Assembly (NCBI GenBank): GCA_947501355.1
Contig: CANMVA010000002.1
Span: forward strand, 372,001 to 436,000
DNA from: an uncultured Paracoccaceae bacterium
Lineage (GTDB): Bacteria; Pseudomonadota; Alphaproteobacteria; Rhodobacterales; Rhodobacteraceae
Direction of reading: 5' to 3'
DNA: 64,000 bases
Positions 32,383 through 40,836 of the stretch are shown here, one piece after another (position 1 is the first letter of the stretch; the number at the start of each line of letters is the position of its first letter). The position numbers were made by a program, and so were the translations under genes. Under the pieces are notes generated by a model, which was not told where the DNA came from, searched no databases, and saw only the letters and a program-made list of their open reading frames with translations.

Positions 32383-33580
32383 AACGCTTGGCCCTTCTCT
32401 TGATGTTGGCTTGGACCACGAAATGGTCGATCAACGGGGCAAAGATGTTCGCAAACAGGATAGCAAGCATCATACCTTCCGGGAAAGCGGGGTTAATGAC
32501 GCGGATCATCACGACCATGAAGCCGATGAGCGCGCCGTAAATCCAGCGGCCCATATTGGTGTGGCTGGCCGAAACCGGTTCAACCACCATGAAGGCCAGA
32601 CCGAAGGCGTAGCCGCCGATGACGAGGTGCCAGTACCACGGCATCGCAAACATCGGGTTGGTGTCGGAACCGATGATATTCAGAAGGCCAGAGAAGGCGA
32701 TCATGCCCAGCAGGCAGCCTGCCACCAGACGCCAGTTGGCGATTTTGGTGAGCATCAGGAAGGCCACGCCGATAAGCGCCGCAAGGGTCGAGGTTTCACC
32801 CATGGAGCCCGGCACGAAGCCCAGGAAGCTGTCCCACCAGGTCATGCCGTTGGCGGCCAAGGTCTGGTAGCCGTCGGAGGCGCTGATGGCGAGCGCGGTA
32901 GCACCAGAATAGCCATCGACAGGCACCCAGACACTGTCACCCGACATCTGCGCGGGATACGCAAAATAAAGGAATGCGCGGCCTACAAGGGCAGGGTTGA
33001 GGAAATTTTTTCCTGTGCCACCAAAGACTTCCTTGCCGATCACGACACCGAAGATGATGCCAAGCGCGACCTGCCAAAGCGGCGTGGAGGCGGGCAGGAT
33101 CAGCACGTAAAGCATGGAGGTGACAAGGAAGCCCTCGTTCACTTCATGCCCGCGGATGATCGAGAAGATCACCTCGCACACGCCGCCTGCGACGAGTGTC
33201 ACCACGTAGATCGGCAGAAAATACATGAAGCCGTGGGCCATGTTGGCAAAGACATTGTCGGGGTTGAAGCCGATGCCCAGCGCCGTCAGGACCGCCGCGC
33301 GCCAGCCGGAGGGTTCGATCCCAGTGGCGGCCATCGCGGCGTTGGCCTGAAAGCCGGTGTTGTAGAACGCCATCATGATGCACGGGATCGTTGCGACAAC
33401 CACGTAGATCATAATGCGTTTCATATCGATGAAGCTGCGCGCGTGGGGCGCGGCTTTGGTCACCGTTTTCGGTGTGTAGACGAAACTTTCTACCATTTCG
33501 TAGAGCGGGAAATACTTCTCGTATTTGCCCCCATTGACGAAATGCGGCTCAAGTCGGTCGAAGAAATTGCGTGCGCCCAT
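32375..33580 (-). CDS. nqrB: Na+-NQR subunit B (covalent FMN, riboflavin)
   Basis: A 401-residue core subunit with about ten membrane helices. The ApbE-type FMN attachment motif is DGYSGATALA with Thr228 by my count. It opens with FFDRLEPHFVNGGKYEKYFPLYEM, typical of NqrB. It forms the main Na+ path and quinone site together with NqrA. Three bases separate it from nqrA. Confidence 0.97.
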   Translation of the reverse strand: MGARNFFDRLEPHFVNGGKYEKYFPLYEMVESFVYTPKTVTKAAPHARSFIDMKRIMIYVVVATIPCIMMAFYNTGFQANAAMAATGIEPSGWRAAVLTALGIGFNPDNVFANMAHGFMYFLPIYVVTLVAGGVCEVIFSIIRGHEVNEGFLVTSMLYVLILPASTPLWQVALGIIFGVVIGKEVFGGTGKNFLNPALVGRAFLYFAYPAQMSGDSVWVPVDGYSGATALAISASDGYQTLAANGMTWWDSFLGFVPGSMGETSTLAALIGVAFLMLTKIANWRLVAGCLLGMIAFSGLLNIIGSDTNPMFAMPWYWHLVIGGYAFGLAFMVVEPVSASHTNMGRWIYGALIGFMVVMIRVINPAFPEGMMLAILFANIFAPLIDHFVVQANIKRRAKRYV

Positions 33581-33583
33581 GGC

Positions 33584-34912
33584 TCAGCCCTCTTTCTCGA
33601 TCTTGGTGAGGCTTTTGCGAAGCGCCTCTCCGTATTCGTATTTTGCCGGGCAGGCGAAGGTGCACAGGGCGAGGTCTTCCTCGTCCAGTTCCATCGCGCC
33701 CAGCGCTTGTGCGGTGTCGGTGTCCATGACCAGCAGCGCGCGGAGCAGCTGCGTGGGCAGGTAATCTTGCGGCATCAGACGCTCGAACGTGCCAGTGGGC
33801 ACCATCGCGCGGCGACCGCCGTTCAGGTTCGACGTCATGTTATAGAGCTTGCGACCTAGAAAGCTGGAGGCCAGCACGGGCTGCGTAGAATAGCGATTTG
33901 TCTGCGGCGCGATCCAGCCGAGGACCAGTTGTTTATGGTCTTCCTCGATCAGCGTCACCTGGCGCGCATAGCGGCCGAGATAGGCGAAGGGGCCATCAGC
34001 GGCACGGCCTGTGAGGACCGAGCCGGAGATAATCCGGCAGGGCGCTTCGCCTTCGATTTCCCCATCGGTGAGGTCTACGAGGGGTGCGCCGAGAACGGTG
34101 CGCAGAAGGCGCGGGTTTTTCGCCATGGGGCCTGACAGCGCGACAATGCGGCTGGGATCAAGATGGCCGGTGCGCAGCAGCGCGCCGATAGCGATGACGT
34201 CCTGATAGCCGATGGTCCAGACCTCTTCGCCGGCCTGGGGCGGCTGGAGGAAATGGATATGGGTGCCAGCAAGGCCTGCCGGGTGGGGCCCCGCGAAACT
34301 TTGGGCGGTGATGCCGGGCGCGCCCATGCCGGGGATCTGATCCTCGGGCTTGTGGCACAGGTATGTGGCCCCTTCGGTCAGCGTCGCGATGGCGGTCAGA
34401 CCGTCTTCAAACTCGGCCGCACGGTCATTGATGATGACGCTGGCCTCAGCGCAAAGCGGTTCGGTATCCATCGCGGTCACGAAAATCGCAGCGGGCTGCG
34501 CATCAAAGGCGGGCACCTTGGAATAGGGCCGCGTGCGGAAGGACGTCCACAGGCCAGAGGCCGCGAGCTTGGCGCGCAGATCGCCTGCTTTCGAGAAATC
34601 GAGGCCGGTATCAGCGGCGTCGCTTACGTCGATGACAACGCTTTGCAACACGCGGCGGGCGCCGCGATTGATCGCGCGCACCTTGCCGGTGGCAGGTGCG
34701 GTGAACATCACATCGGGCGAATCCTTATGGCACCAGAGCGGCTGCCCACGGCGCACCTCGTCCCCTTCGGCCACCAGCATTTTCGGCTTCAAGTCCACGG
34801 TGTCTGCCCCGATCAGGGCAACTGAGGCAGGAAAATCAGTGTCTTGCACTGTTTGGCTCGGCGCACCTGCGATCGGCAGGTCGAGGCCCTTCTTGAAAGT
34901 CAGATCTGTCAT
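33584..34912 (-). CDS. nqrA: Na+-NQR subunit A
   Basis: A 442-residue peripheral subunit with the family start LTFKKGLDLPIAGAPSQ and the barrel-sandwich-like MLVAEGDEVRRGQPLWCHKD segment. The start at 34912 was chosen because the longer frame to 35002 adds 30 residues with no family sequence. First gene of the operon, divergent from apbE. It forms part of the ubiquinone-binding region with NqrB. Confidence 0.96.
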   Translation of the reverse strand: MTDLTFKKGLDLPIAGAPSQTVQDTDFPASVALIGADTVDLKPKMLVAEGDEVRRGQPLWCHKDSPDVMFTAPATGKVRAINRGARRVLQSVVIDVSDAADTGLDFSKAGDLRAKLAASGLWTSFRTRPYSKVPAFDAQPAAIFVTAMDTEPLCAEASVIINDRAAEFEDGLTAIATLTEGATYLCHKPEDQIPGMGAPGITAQSFAGPHPAGLAGTHIHFLQPPQAGEEVWTIGYQDVIAIGALLRTGHLDPSRIVALSGPMAKNPRLLRTVLGAPLVDLTDGEIEGEAPCRIISGSVLTGRAADGPFAYLGRYARQVTLIEEDHKQLVLGWIAPQTNRYSTQPVLASSFLGRKLYNMTSNLNGGRRAMVPTGTFERLMPQDYLPTQLLRALLVMDTDTAQALGAMELDEEDLALCTFACPAKYEYGEALRKSLTKIEKEG

Positions 34913-35111
34913 ATTATCTCTGTTGCCTTGGCGAGAGGCTGGCTTCTTTGGCCCCTTTAGTATGCCTTTGCGCACCGCGTCTCTATGCGGCAGATTGCCC
35001 ATGCTCGGTTGGGTCGCAGATGGCAGTTTGCCGCCAAGCCAAGCCTCTTTTCTTGACCCGCTCGCGATATTTTCGCATCAGCGCATAAGCCCTTTTTGGA
35101 GAGCACGCCAG
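34913..35111. promoter_or_regulatory. Divergent promoter region of nqrA and apbE
   Basis: A 199-base spacer between divergent nqrA and apbE. TTGACC at 35053-35058 could be a -35 element for apbE, but no clear -10 is spaced from it. No operator-like palindrome stands out. Confidence 0.35.
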
Positions 35112-36140
35112 ATGATCCGACCCTTCTTTGCGACACTGTTTCTTTTTGCCTTGGCAGGATGCCTTTTTGGCGATGACACGCCCGATGTGCTGCGCTTTTC
35201 CGGCGAGACGATGGGGACGACATATAACGTGACGGTGGTCGATCCGCCCGAGGCGCTGGATGAGGCCGCGGTGCAGGAGGCGATTACGGCGACGCTGGAG
35301 GCGGTGAACGGGTCGATGTCGAACTGGGATCCGCAGTCAGAGGTGTCGCGGTTCAACTCGTCGGCTGCTCTGGAGCCGGTGCCGATGTCAGAGCCGTTTG
35401 CGACCGTCATGGCGCTGTCTAACAATATTCACGACGCAAGCGGCGCGCGGTTTGACGTAACGCTGGCTCCACTGATCGAGCTTTGGGGCTTTGGCACGCG
35501 CACCCCGGAAGACGCCGTGCCGCCCGCCGGGGATATCAACGCGGCCCTTGATCTGGTCGGCCAACGCGAGGTGTTGCGCATGGAGGGGGACGCGCTGACC
35601 AAGACCGCCGAGGGCGTGTCGGTGAACCTGTCGGCGATTGCCAAAGGCTATGGGGTGGATGCGGTGGCCGAGACGCTTTCAGAGGCCGGGGCGACCCGGT
35701 ATCTTGTGGAAATCGGCGGCGATCTGGTGACACGCGGGCTGAATGCGGAAGATGAGCCCTGGGCCATCGGCATCGAGCGGCCAGACGTGGCGGGCCGTGT
35801 GGTGGAGCTGGTTGTGCCAGTGTCGGGCTACGGTTTGGCCAGTTCCGGGGACTACCGCAACTATTTCGAGGCGGATGGCCAGCGGTATTCGCATATTCTG
35901 GATCCGACGACGGGGCGTCCGGTAACCCATAGCACGGCGTCGGTCACGGTTCTGGCGGAGAATGCAACGCTCGCCGATGGCTGGGCGACCGCGCTTTTGG
36001 TGGCGGGGGCCGAGGTTGGGTTGCCCTTGGCAGAGGCCGAGGGCCTCGCGGTTTTGTTCATCACTCGCGAGGACGGCGCTTTTGTCACATCGGCCAGCCG
36101 TGCCTTTTCAGAGCTGATCGGCGATACTACGTCAGAGTAA
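35112..36140 (+). CDS. apbE: FAD:protein FMN transferase
   Basis: A 342-residue flavin transferase lipoprotein. The signal peptide ends in lipobox LAGC (Cys17). ApbE motifs: GETMGTTYNV near the N terminus, FDVTLAPLIELWGFG, VNLSAIAKGYGVDAVAE, YLVEIGGDLVTRG, and the Mg-binding HILDPTTGRPV plus ADGWATALLVAG. It moves FMN from FAD onto threonines of NqrB and NqrC. In Vibrio apbE follows nqrF in the same operon; here it is divergent, with nqrM after it. Confidence 0.96.
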   Translation: MIRPFFATLFLFALAGCLFGDDTPDVLRFSGETMGTTYNVTVVDPPEALDEAAVQEAITATLEAVNGSMSNWDPQSEVSRFNSSAALEPVPMSEPFATVMALSNNIHDASGARFDVTLAPLIELWGFGTRTPEDAVPPAGDINAALDLVGQREVLRMEGDALTKTAEGVSVNLSAIAKGYGVDAVAETLSEAGATRYLVEIGGDLVTRGLNAEDEPWAIGIERPDVAGRVVELVVPVSGYGLASSGDYRNYFEADGQRYSHILDPTTGRPVTHSTASVTVLAENATLADGWATALLVAGAEVGLPLAEAEGLAVLFITREDGAFVTSASRAFSELIGDTTSE

Positions 36141-36158
36141 ACGCCCAAAGAGAGACCT

Positions 36159-36401
36159 ATGGAAACCTTCGTTCTTGCGTTCATCTTTCTGCTTTTGATC
36201 GTCGTCGGCATGGCGATCGGAGCGATTGTCATGGGCAAGACGATCAAGGGCAGCTGTGGGGGTCTGAACGCGGTGGCAGGGGCTGACAAATGTCTGGTCT
36301 GCAAAAAGCCCGTCGATCCGGACAGCCCGCTGCGCGACAAGCTGCAATGCAAGCGGGCGCGCAAGATGGTCGAACAGATGGAGCGGGAAGCGAACGCCTG
36401 A
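36159..36401 (+). CDS. nqrM: Na+-NQR maturation protein NqrM
   Basis: An 80-residue protein with one N-terminal membrane helix (FIFLLLIVVGMAIGAIVM) and the NqrM cysteine pattern: GSCGGLNAVAGADKCLVCKK followed by LQCKR. NqrM delivers iron for the intramembrane Fe-S centre of NqrD/E. It lies 18 bases after apbE, so the two NQR assembly factors form their own operon. Confidence 0.95.
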   Translation: METFVLAFIFLLLIVVGMAIGAIVMGKTIKGSCGGLNAVAGADKCLVCKKPVDPDSPLRDKLQCKRARKMVEQMEREANA

Positions 36402-36420
36402 TCTACGCGGATCGTCCATG

Positions 36421-36461
36421 AAAAAAGCCCCCCGAAGCGACTGCTTCGAGGGGCTTTTTCG
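36421..36461. terminator. Bidirectional terminator after nqrM
   Basis: Strong hairpin AAAAAAGCCCC...CGAAGC-GACT-GCTTCG...GGGGCTTTTT with A and T tracts on the two sides. It lies between convergent nqrM and the small secreted protein gene and suits both. Confidence 0.9.
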
Positions 36462-36476
36462 TTTGGGCGCTTAGGC

Positions 36477-36749
36477 TTAATGGCGTGCGCTGATCTCAGC
36501 GGGGGAAGTCACGCCCAGCTTTGCCAAAACGTCCAGGTTTTGGGTCGAGATGACGTCGCCCGACGCATCACCCATGCCTGCGATCTCGGCGGGGGAGGTT
36601 TTGCCCAGATCGTCCGACGCCATGAAGTTTGCGTCGAAGTTGTTCATGGAGGCCAGTTCGGCAGGCGAGGTCACGCCCAGGTCAGAGGCTGCGAAAGCGG
36701 GAGCTGCTGCGCCGAATGCGATGGCTGCGATAAGTGCGATACGTGTCAT
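36477..36749 (-). CDS. Small secreted protein with three TSPAE repeats
   Basis: A 90-residue protein I do not recognise. A clear signal peptide (MTRIALIAAIAFGAAAPAFA) leaves about 70 mature residues, which contain the same ten-residue unit three times: LGVTSPAELA (24-33), LGKTSPAEIA (48-57) and LGVTSPAEIS (78-87). The spacers are Asn/Asp/Met-rich. The repeats are also close at DNA level. No cysteine. The unit looks like a short capped helix (TSPAE), perhaps a binding or assembly motif. It is flanked by its own terminator and a palindrome-rich upstream region, so it is probably transcribed alone. Confidence 0.75.
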   Translation of the reverse strand: MTRIALIAAIAFGAAAPAFAASDLGVTSPAELASMNNFDANFMASDDLGKTSPAEIAGMGDASGDVISTQNLDVLAKLGVTSPAEISARH

Positions 36750-36937
36750 TGTGGTAGTCCTTTGGTCATGTTGCGTTGTGTGTGTGTCTGGAAGTTTTCG
36801 CTTCCGATGGCAGACAAATGGCGCATGACCCTGGGTAAGAAAACGCGCAGGATGATCATGTGTATTGTGCGCATACGCACATCACAACGTTGATATTCAC
36901 ATGTGAGTTATTCTGCTCACGCTGGTGTGAGGATGCG
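36750..36937 (-). promoter_or_regulatory. Palindrome-rich region upstream of the TSPAE protein
   Basis: A spacer more AT-rich than the genes around it. It holds the hairpin TGTGCG-CATA-CGCACA at 36866-36881 and the palindrome TCACATGTGA near 36897-36906. Likely promoter or operator region of the gene at 36477-36749. No reading frame here looks real. Confidence 0.4.
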
Positions 36938-37129
36938 TTACCCAAACTCCAGCGGCAGAAACGCCAATGCGGTGAAGGAAATCAGCACCGGGATCGCGTA
37001 GAGCCAGCCACGCAGAACCCAGCCCTCTTCCTGGGCTTTCCAGTTCTGACGGAAGCCACGCCCGCAAAAGACCAGAACAAGTAAAAGCAGAGTGCCCGTT
37101 ACCGGGGTCAAGGTCAGGTCCGCGAACAT
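36938..37129 (-). CDS. Small two-helix membrane protein
   Basis: A 63-residue protein with two likely membrane helices (GTLLLLVLVFCGRGF and LRGWLYAIPVLISFTALAFLPL) joined by a charged loop. It starts 7 bases after the CBS gene stop with AAAGGG before the ATG, so it is probably co-transcribed. I recognise no family. Confidence 0.65.
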   Translation of the reverse strand: MFADLTLTPVTGTLLLLVLVFCGRGFRQNWKAQEEGWVLRGWLYAIPVLISFTALAFLPLEFG

Positions 37130-37136
37130 GGGCCCT

Positions 37137-37661
37137 TTAGCCGACGATCATCTGGCGCATGCGCAGGGCGTCGTATTCCAGTTCGATCAGGCGGTGTTTG
37201 ACCACATCGCGGATTGAGATCAGGCCGACCATTGCGCTGCCATCCAGCACAGGCATGTGGCGGAAGTTGCCATCGGTCATGGCTTGCATCACCGCGATCA
37301 GCGGATCGGAGGGGCGGCAGGTGATAGGATCAGCGGTCATCACATTGCCGACGGGCGTCGCCATTCCGTCGATGCCATTCTCGGACAGGTGCCGAACCAC
37401 ATCACGTTCCGACAGGATGCCTTTGAGGACACCTTCGTCGACAACCAGCACAGAGCCGATACGGTTCTGACCCATCATATCCATCGCCTCGGTCAGGGGC
37501 GCGCCGGTGCTGATCTGCACGATGCCCCCGCCTTTTTCCGCGAGGATCGTGGCGATGGTGGCCCCGGCTTTGTCGGTGCGCAGGTTGGACGCCGTCGACT
37601 GGGACTGGCTTTTTTGAACCGGCGGATCTTGCTCGGTTCGGCCCTGATATGATGACGGCAT
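37137..37661 (-). CDS. CBS-domain pair protein
   Basis: A 174-residue protein made mostly of two tandem CBS domains: AMDMMGQNRIGSVLVVDEGVLKGILSERDVVRHL, quoted here only as IGSVLVV...GILSERDVV, and DGNFRHMPVLDG...GLISIRDVVK. Such stand-alone pairs bind adenosine nucleotides and regulate partner proteins. The N terminus is a polar Ser/Gln-rich stretch. ATG at 37661 was chosen because AGGGAGGAC precedes it; the frame extends to 37721. The small membrane protein downstream may be its partner. Confidence 0.9.
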   Translation of the reverse strand: MPSSYQGRTEQDPPVQKSQSQSTASNLRTDKAGATIATILAEKGGGIVQISTGAPLTEAMDMMGQNRIGSVLVVDEGVLKGILSERDVVRHLSENGIDGMATPVGNVMTADPITCRPSDPLIAVMQAMTDGNFRHMPVLDGSAMVGLISIRDVVKHRLIELEYDALRMRQMIVG

Positions 37662-37753
37662 CGCGTGTCCTCCCTTGATGAGTCGCCTCCCAAGGTAGGA
37701 CCGCATCGGCCTTTTAGGCAAGCGCCGCGGTGCCGCGCCCCTTCGGGTGCCCT

Positions 37754-39058
37754 CTAGTCGGCGCTTAGATCGAAGGTTTCATCGGGGAAGAATTTGGCCA
37801 GCCGGATATCTGCGGTGCGGGCGTGACCTTCCATTCCTTCAAGGCGCGAAATGCGGGCGGTGGCTTCGGCCACAGGCTTGGCCGCCTCGCGGGTGGAGCG
37901 CTGCCAAGTAACCGTTTTCATGAACTTATGCACCGACAGGCCACCGGTATAGCGCGCGGCACCAGAGGTGGGCAGAACGTGGTTCGTGCCGGAGGCCTTG
38001 TCGCCAAAAGCCACGGTGGTTTCTTCGCCAAGGAACAAAGAACCGTAGGCGTTCAGTTCGGCCAGATACCAGTCGAGGTCACGGCAAAGCACGGTCAGAT
38101 GTTCGGGCGCGTATTGGTTGGCCATGGCGGCCATCTCTTCGCGGGTTTCACAAAGGATCACTTCGGCATAGTCGCGCCATGCAGCCGCGGCATTATCACG
38201 GTTGAGTTCAGGCAGGTCGGCGATGGCGTTGGGCACTTCCTCCATCACGGCATCGGCCAGTGCCTGCGTGTCGGTGACGAGCCAGACGGGGGAGTTATAC
38301 CCGTGCTCGGCCTGACCCACGAGGTCCCAGGCGACGATCTTGGGGTCGGCGTCGCTGTCGGCAAGCACCATCGAATCCGTGGGGCCTGCAAACATGTCGA
38401 TGCCCACCTGGCCGTAGAGGATACGCTTGGCTTCAGCCACATATTGGTTGCCAGGGCCGACAAGAATGTCAGCTTTGGGCAGCCCGAAAAGGCCGTTGGC
38501 CATGGCGGCCACGCCTTGCACGCCGCCCATGTTCAGGATGCGGTCAGCCCCGCAGAGGTCCATCGCATAAAGGATCGCGGGGTGAATGCCCTCGCCTTTC
38601 TTGGGCGGGGAGCAGGCGGCGATATGGGTGACACCCGCCACTTTTGCAGTGGTCACGGTCATGATGGCGCTGGCGATATGGGCGTAGCGGCCACCGGGAA
38701 CATAACAGCCCGCCGCCGTCACGGGGATCTGCTTTTGACCGGCTATCAGACCAGGGATCACCTCGGTCTGGAAATCGGCGGTGGAGGCTTTCTGCGCCTC
38801 GGCAAACCGTTTGATATTGGCGTGGGCGAACTGGATGTCTTTCTTGAGCTGGTCGGGGACCTTGGCGGTGGCTTCGGCCAGTTGCTCCGGCGTGACGAAG
38901 GTCTGCCCCTCCCACCCGTCGAGCTTGAGGTTGTAGTCGACCGCCGCATCATCGCCGCCCTCGGCAATCGTATTCAGCATCGCCTCCACCCTGTCGCGCA
39001 CATCCTCGTGGCCGGATTTCGAGGTGGAGGTGGCCTTTTTCAGATAAGTCACAGTCAT
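37754..39058 (-). CDS. hpsN: Sulfopropanediol 3-dehydrogenase (histidinol-dehydrogenase family)
   Basis: A 434-residue zinc/NAD dehydrogenase of the HisD superfamily: GCYVPGGRYAHIASAIMTV, VGPGNQYVAEAKR, DMFAGPTDSMVLAD, GQAEHGYNSPVWL and GTNHVLPTSGAARYTGGLS cover the substrate, Zn and NAD sites. HpsN oxidises (R)-2,3-dihydroxypropane-1-sulfonate (DHPS) to (R)-sulfolactate in two steps. The assignment over HisD rests on the HpsN-like ends (YLKKA..., LAKFFPDETFDL) and on the adjacent cuyA, with no his genes nearby. Five bases follow the racemase-like gene. Confidence 0.85.
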   Translation of the reverse strand: MTVTYLKKATSTSKSGHEDVRDRVEAMLNTIAEGGDDAAVDYNLKLDGWEGQTFVTPEQLAEATAKVPDQLKKDIQFAHANIKRFAEAQKASTADFQTEVIPGLIAGQKQIPVTAAGCYVPGGRYAHIASAIMTVTTAKVAGVTHIAACSPPKKGEGIHPAILYAMDLCGADRILNMGGVQGVAAMANGLFGLPKADILVGPGNQYVAEAKRILYGQVGIDMFAGPTDSMVLADSDADPKIVAWDLVGQAEHGYNSPVWLVTDTQALADAVMEEVPNAIADLPELNRDNAAAAWRDYAEVILCETREEMAAMANQYAPEHLTVLCRDLDWYLAELNAYGSLFLGEETTVAFGDKASGTNHVLPTSGAARYTGGLSVHKFMKTVTWQRSTREAAKPVAEATARISRLEGMEGHARTADIRLAKFFPDETFDLSAD

Positions 39059-39063
39059 AAACG

Positions 39064-39726
39064 TCAGCCTTTGATTGAGAACGCGACAATGGCGTCGGTG
39101 AGAATATCAAGCGTGTCGATGCTGGGCGCTGCGATTTCATCAGCGATCAGCGAGAATTCGGTGCAGGCGATGAACTGCGTGTCAGCACCTTGGGCGGTGA
39201 GGTCTTCGGAGGCCGCTTTGAGCGCGGCGCGGGCTTTGGCGGTAGGGCCGTTGGATTTGATATCACGGATCGCGGCCAAAAGCGCGTCCGGATCGGTGGG
39301 GTAGAGCGCGCCGGGCATGGCTTTGTCGAAGACACCGACGCGTTGCAGCGCGGGGGAACCGAGGATGCCAGGGCGGCCTTGGACGGCCACGGCGCTGAGG
39401 TTGATCATGTGCAGAAAGGGGATATCCACGGCTTCGGCGATCTGCTCGGCATAATGATGCGCGGTGTTGCAGGGCATCGCGAGCGCTTCAGCGCCCGATG
39501 CTTGCAGGTCTTGCGCGGTCTTAATGAGGATTGGGAGCGGGTCCTCCCCCTGCCCTTCGATCAGGGCTGCAATGCGCGACGGCACTTGGGTGTTTTGCGC
39601 AACGATCATCGGGACGTGGCCTGCATCGTCAGACGCTGGCACCGCCGCGATCACGCGCGCCATCAGATCGACAGTGGCCGCTGGCCCCATGCCGCCCAAA
39701 ACGCCTATGACGCGCGGTGTGCTCAC
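39064..39726 (-). CDS. Aspartate/glutamate racemase-family protein
   Basis: A 220-residue cofactor-independent racemase fold with both catalytic cysteines in place: Cys86 in AMPCNTAHH and Cys188 in IACTEFS. The start is the family [15 protein letters not shown]. Start codon GTG overlaps the cuyA stop (GTGA). Sitting between cuyA and hpsN, it may racemise an organosulfonate amino acid such as cysteate; this is inference from position. D- or L-aspartate remains the default substrate of the family. Confidence 0.88.
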   Translation of the reverse strand: MSTPRVIGVLGGMGPAATVDLMARVIAAVPASDDAGHVPMIVAQNTQVPSRIAALIEGQGEDPLPILIKTAQDLQASGAEALAMPCNTAHHYAEQIAEAVDIPFLHMINLSAVAVQGRPGILGSPALQRVGVFDKAMPGALYPTDPDALLAAIRDIKSNGPTAKARAALKAASEDLTAQGADTQFIACTEFSLIADEIAAPSIDTLDILTDAIVAFSIKG

Positions 39727-40724
39727 TTGAAATCGAAGGCCGATGTGTAGCCAAAAAGGCCCGCAGCACCGCCGGTGTGCAGGAAGACTATGCGCTCGCC
39801 TTTCTTGAAGTGACCTTTGCGGCAGCTGTCGATGAGGCCAGCGGCGCCTTTGCCGGAATAGACCGGATCCAGCAGGATGCCTTCGAGCTGGGCAAACATC
39901 TCGATCGCTTCGATGGTGTCTGCGCGGGGGATACCGTAGCCTTCGCCGACATAATCGGTGTTGGCGACCACGTCTTCGCGTTTGACGACGCCAGCAGCGC
40001 CGATCCTTTCGGCGGTCTTGAGGGCGAGGTTATAGACATTCTCTTCCTGCTTGTCCTTCGGCGCGCGGACGCCGTAGCCCAGAAGCGGGATGTTGGCGTT
40101 CATCGCCTTGATGCCAGTGATAAGGCCCGCTTGGGTGCCGGCACTGCCCGTGGCGTGGACCAAATGGTCGATCACAAGGGAGCGGTCATTGGCCTGCGCG
40201 ATCAGCTCGAACGCGCAGTTCACATAGCCCAGCGCGCCCGTAGCGTTGGAGCCGCCGCCGGGGATCGTGTAGACCTTTTTGCCGTCCTTGCGCATCTCAT
40301 CGGCGACTTCCTCCATCTTGGCGTTCATGTCGATGCCGCCGGGGTGCTTTTCACGGGTCGCGCCGTGCAGATCGTCGAGGAAGACGTTGCCGGATTCGTT
40401 ATAGTTGGGATCGTTGGAGCCGGTGCGATCCTCCAGCAGGATATGGCACTTCATGCCCATCTTTGCCGCAAACGCCGCGGTCTGGCGGGCGTGGTTGGAC
40501 TGGGTGGCACCCTGGGTCATGACCACGTCCGCGCCAGAGGCTTCGGCCTCGGCCATCAGGAACTCCAGTTTGCGGGTCTTGTTACCGCCGGTGGACAGCC
40601 CCGTACAATCGTCGCGCTTGATCCAGATTTCAGGCCCGCCAAGCTCGGCGCTCAGCCGCTCCATCTTTTCCAACGGCGTGGGCAGATGCGCAAAATGCTT
40701 ACGAGGGAAGCGGGCCAGATGCAT
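39723..40724 (-). CDS. cuyA: L-cysteate sulfo-lyase (D-cysteine desulfhydrase family)
   Basis: A 333-residue PLP enzyme of the ACC deaminase/D-cysteine desulfhydrase fold. The PLP lysine is Lys49 in [52 protein letters not shown] and [11 protein letters not shown] are family blocks. CuyA splits L-cysteate to pyruvate, sulfite and ammonium. The name is preferred over DcyD because of the neighbouring hpsN and divergent LysR gene and the roseobacter-like N terminus (MHLARFPR). The long upstream frame to 41216 is antisense to the LysR gene and is not used. Confidence 0.85.
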   Translation of the reverse strand: MHLARFPRKHFAHLPTPLEKMERLSAELGGPEIWIKRDDCTGLSTGGNKTRKLEFLMAEAEASGADVVMTQGATQSNHARQTAAFAAKMGMKCHILLEDRTGSNDPNYNESGNVFLDDLHGATREKHPGGIDMNAKMEEVADEMRKDGKKVYTIPGGGSNATGALGYVNCAFELIAQANDRSLVIDHLVHATGSAGTQAGLITGIKAMNANIPLLGYGVRAPKDKQEENVYNLALKTAERIGAAGVVKREDVVANTDYVGEGYGIPRADTIEAIEMFAQLEGILLDPVYSGKGAAGLIDSCRKGHFKKGERIVFLHTGGAAGLFGYTSAFDFK

Positions 40725-40836
40725 GGGGTGAGTCCTTTGTGGATTATGCGATAAGTGAGTGTTACAGAGGGCCGAAGAAGGTGCAAATGCATATTTTGCG
40801 CGTATATAGTGCAAGAAGTGCAAGTTAGGAGCGATC
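40725..40836. promoter_or_regulatory. Divergent promoter of cuyA operon and LysR gene
   Basis: A 112-base AT-rich spacer. The interrupted inverted repeat GCAAATGCATATTTTGC (40783-40799) has LysR-box spacing. GTGCAA occurs three times (40781, 40809, 40818), the last two nine bases apart. A likely CuyR-type operator set. Confidence 0.55.

Noticed and set aside
37754-39058. hpsN first read as histidinol dehydrogenase hisD
   Set aside because: No other his genes nearby; operon with cuyA and HpsN-like ends favour sulfopropanediol dehydrogenase, though the superfamily is the same.
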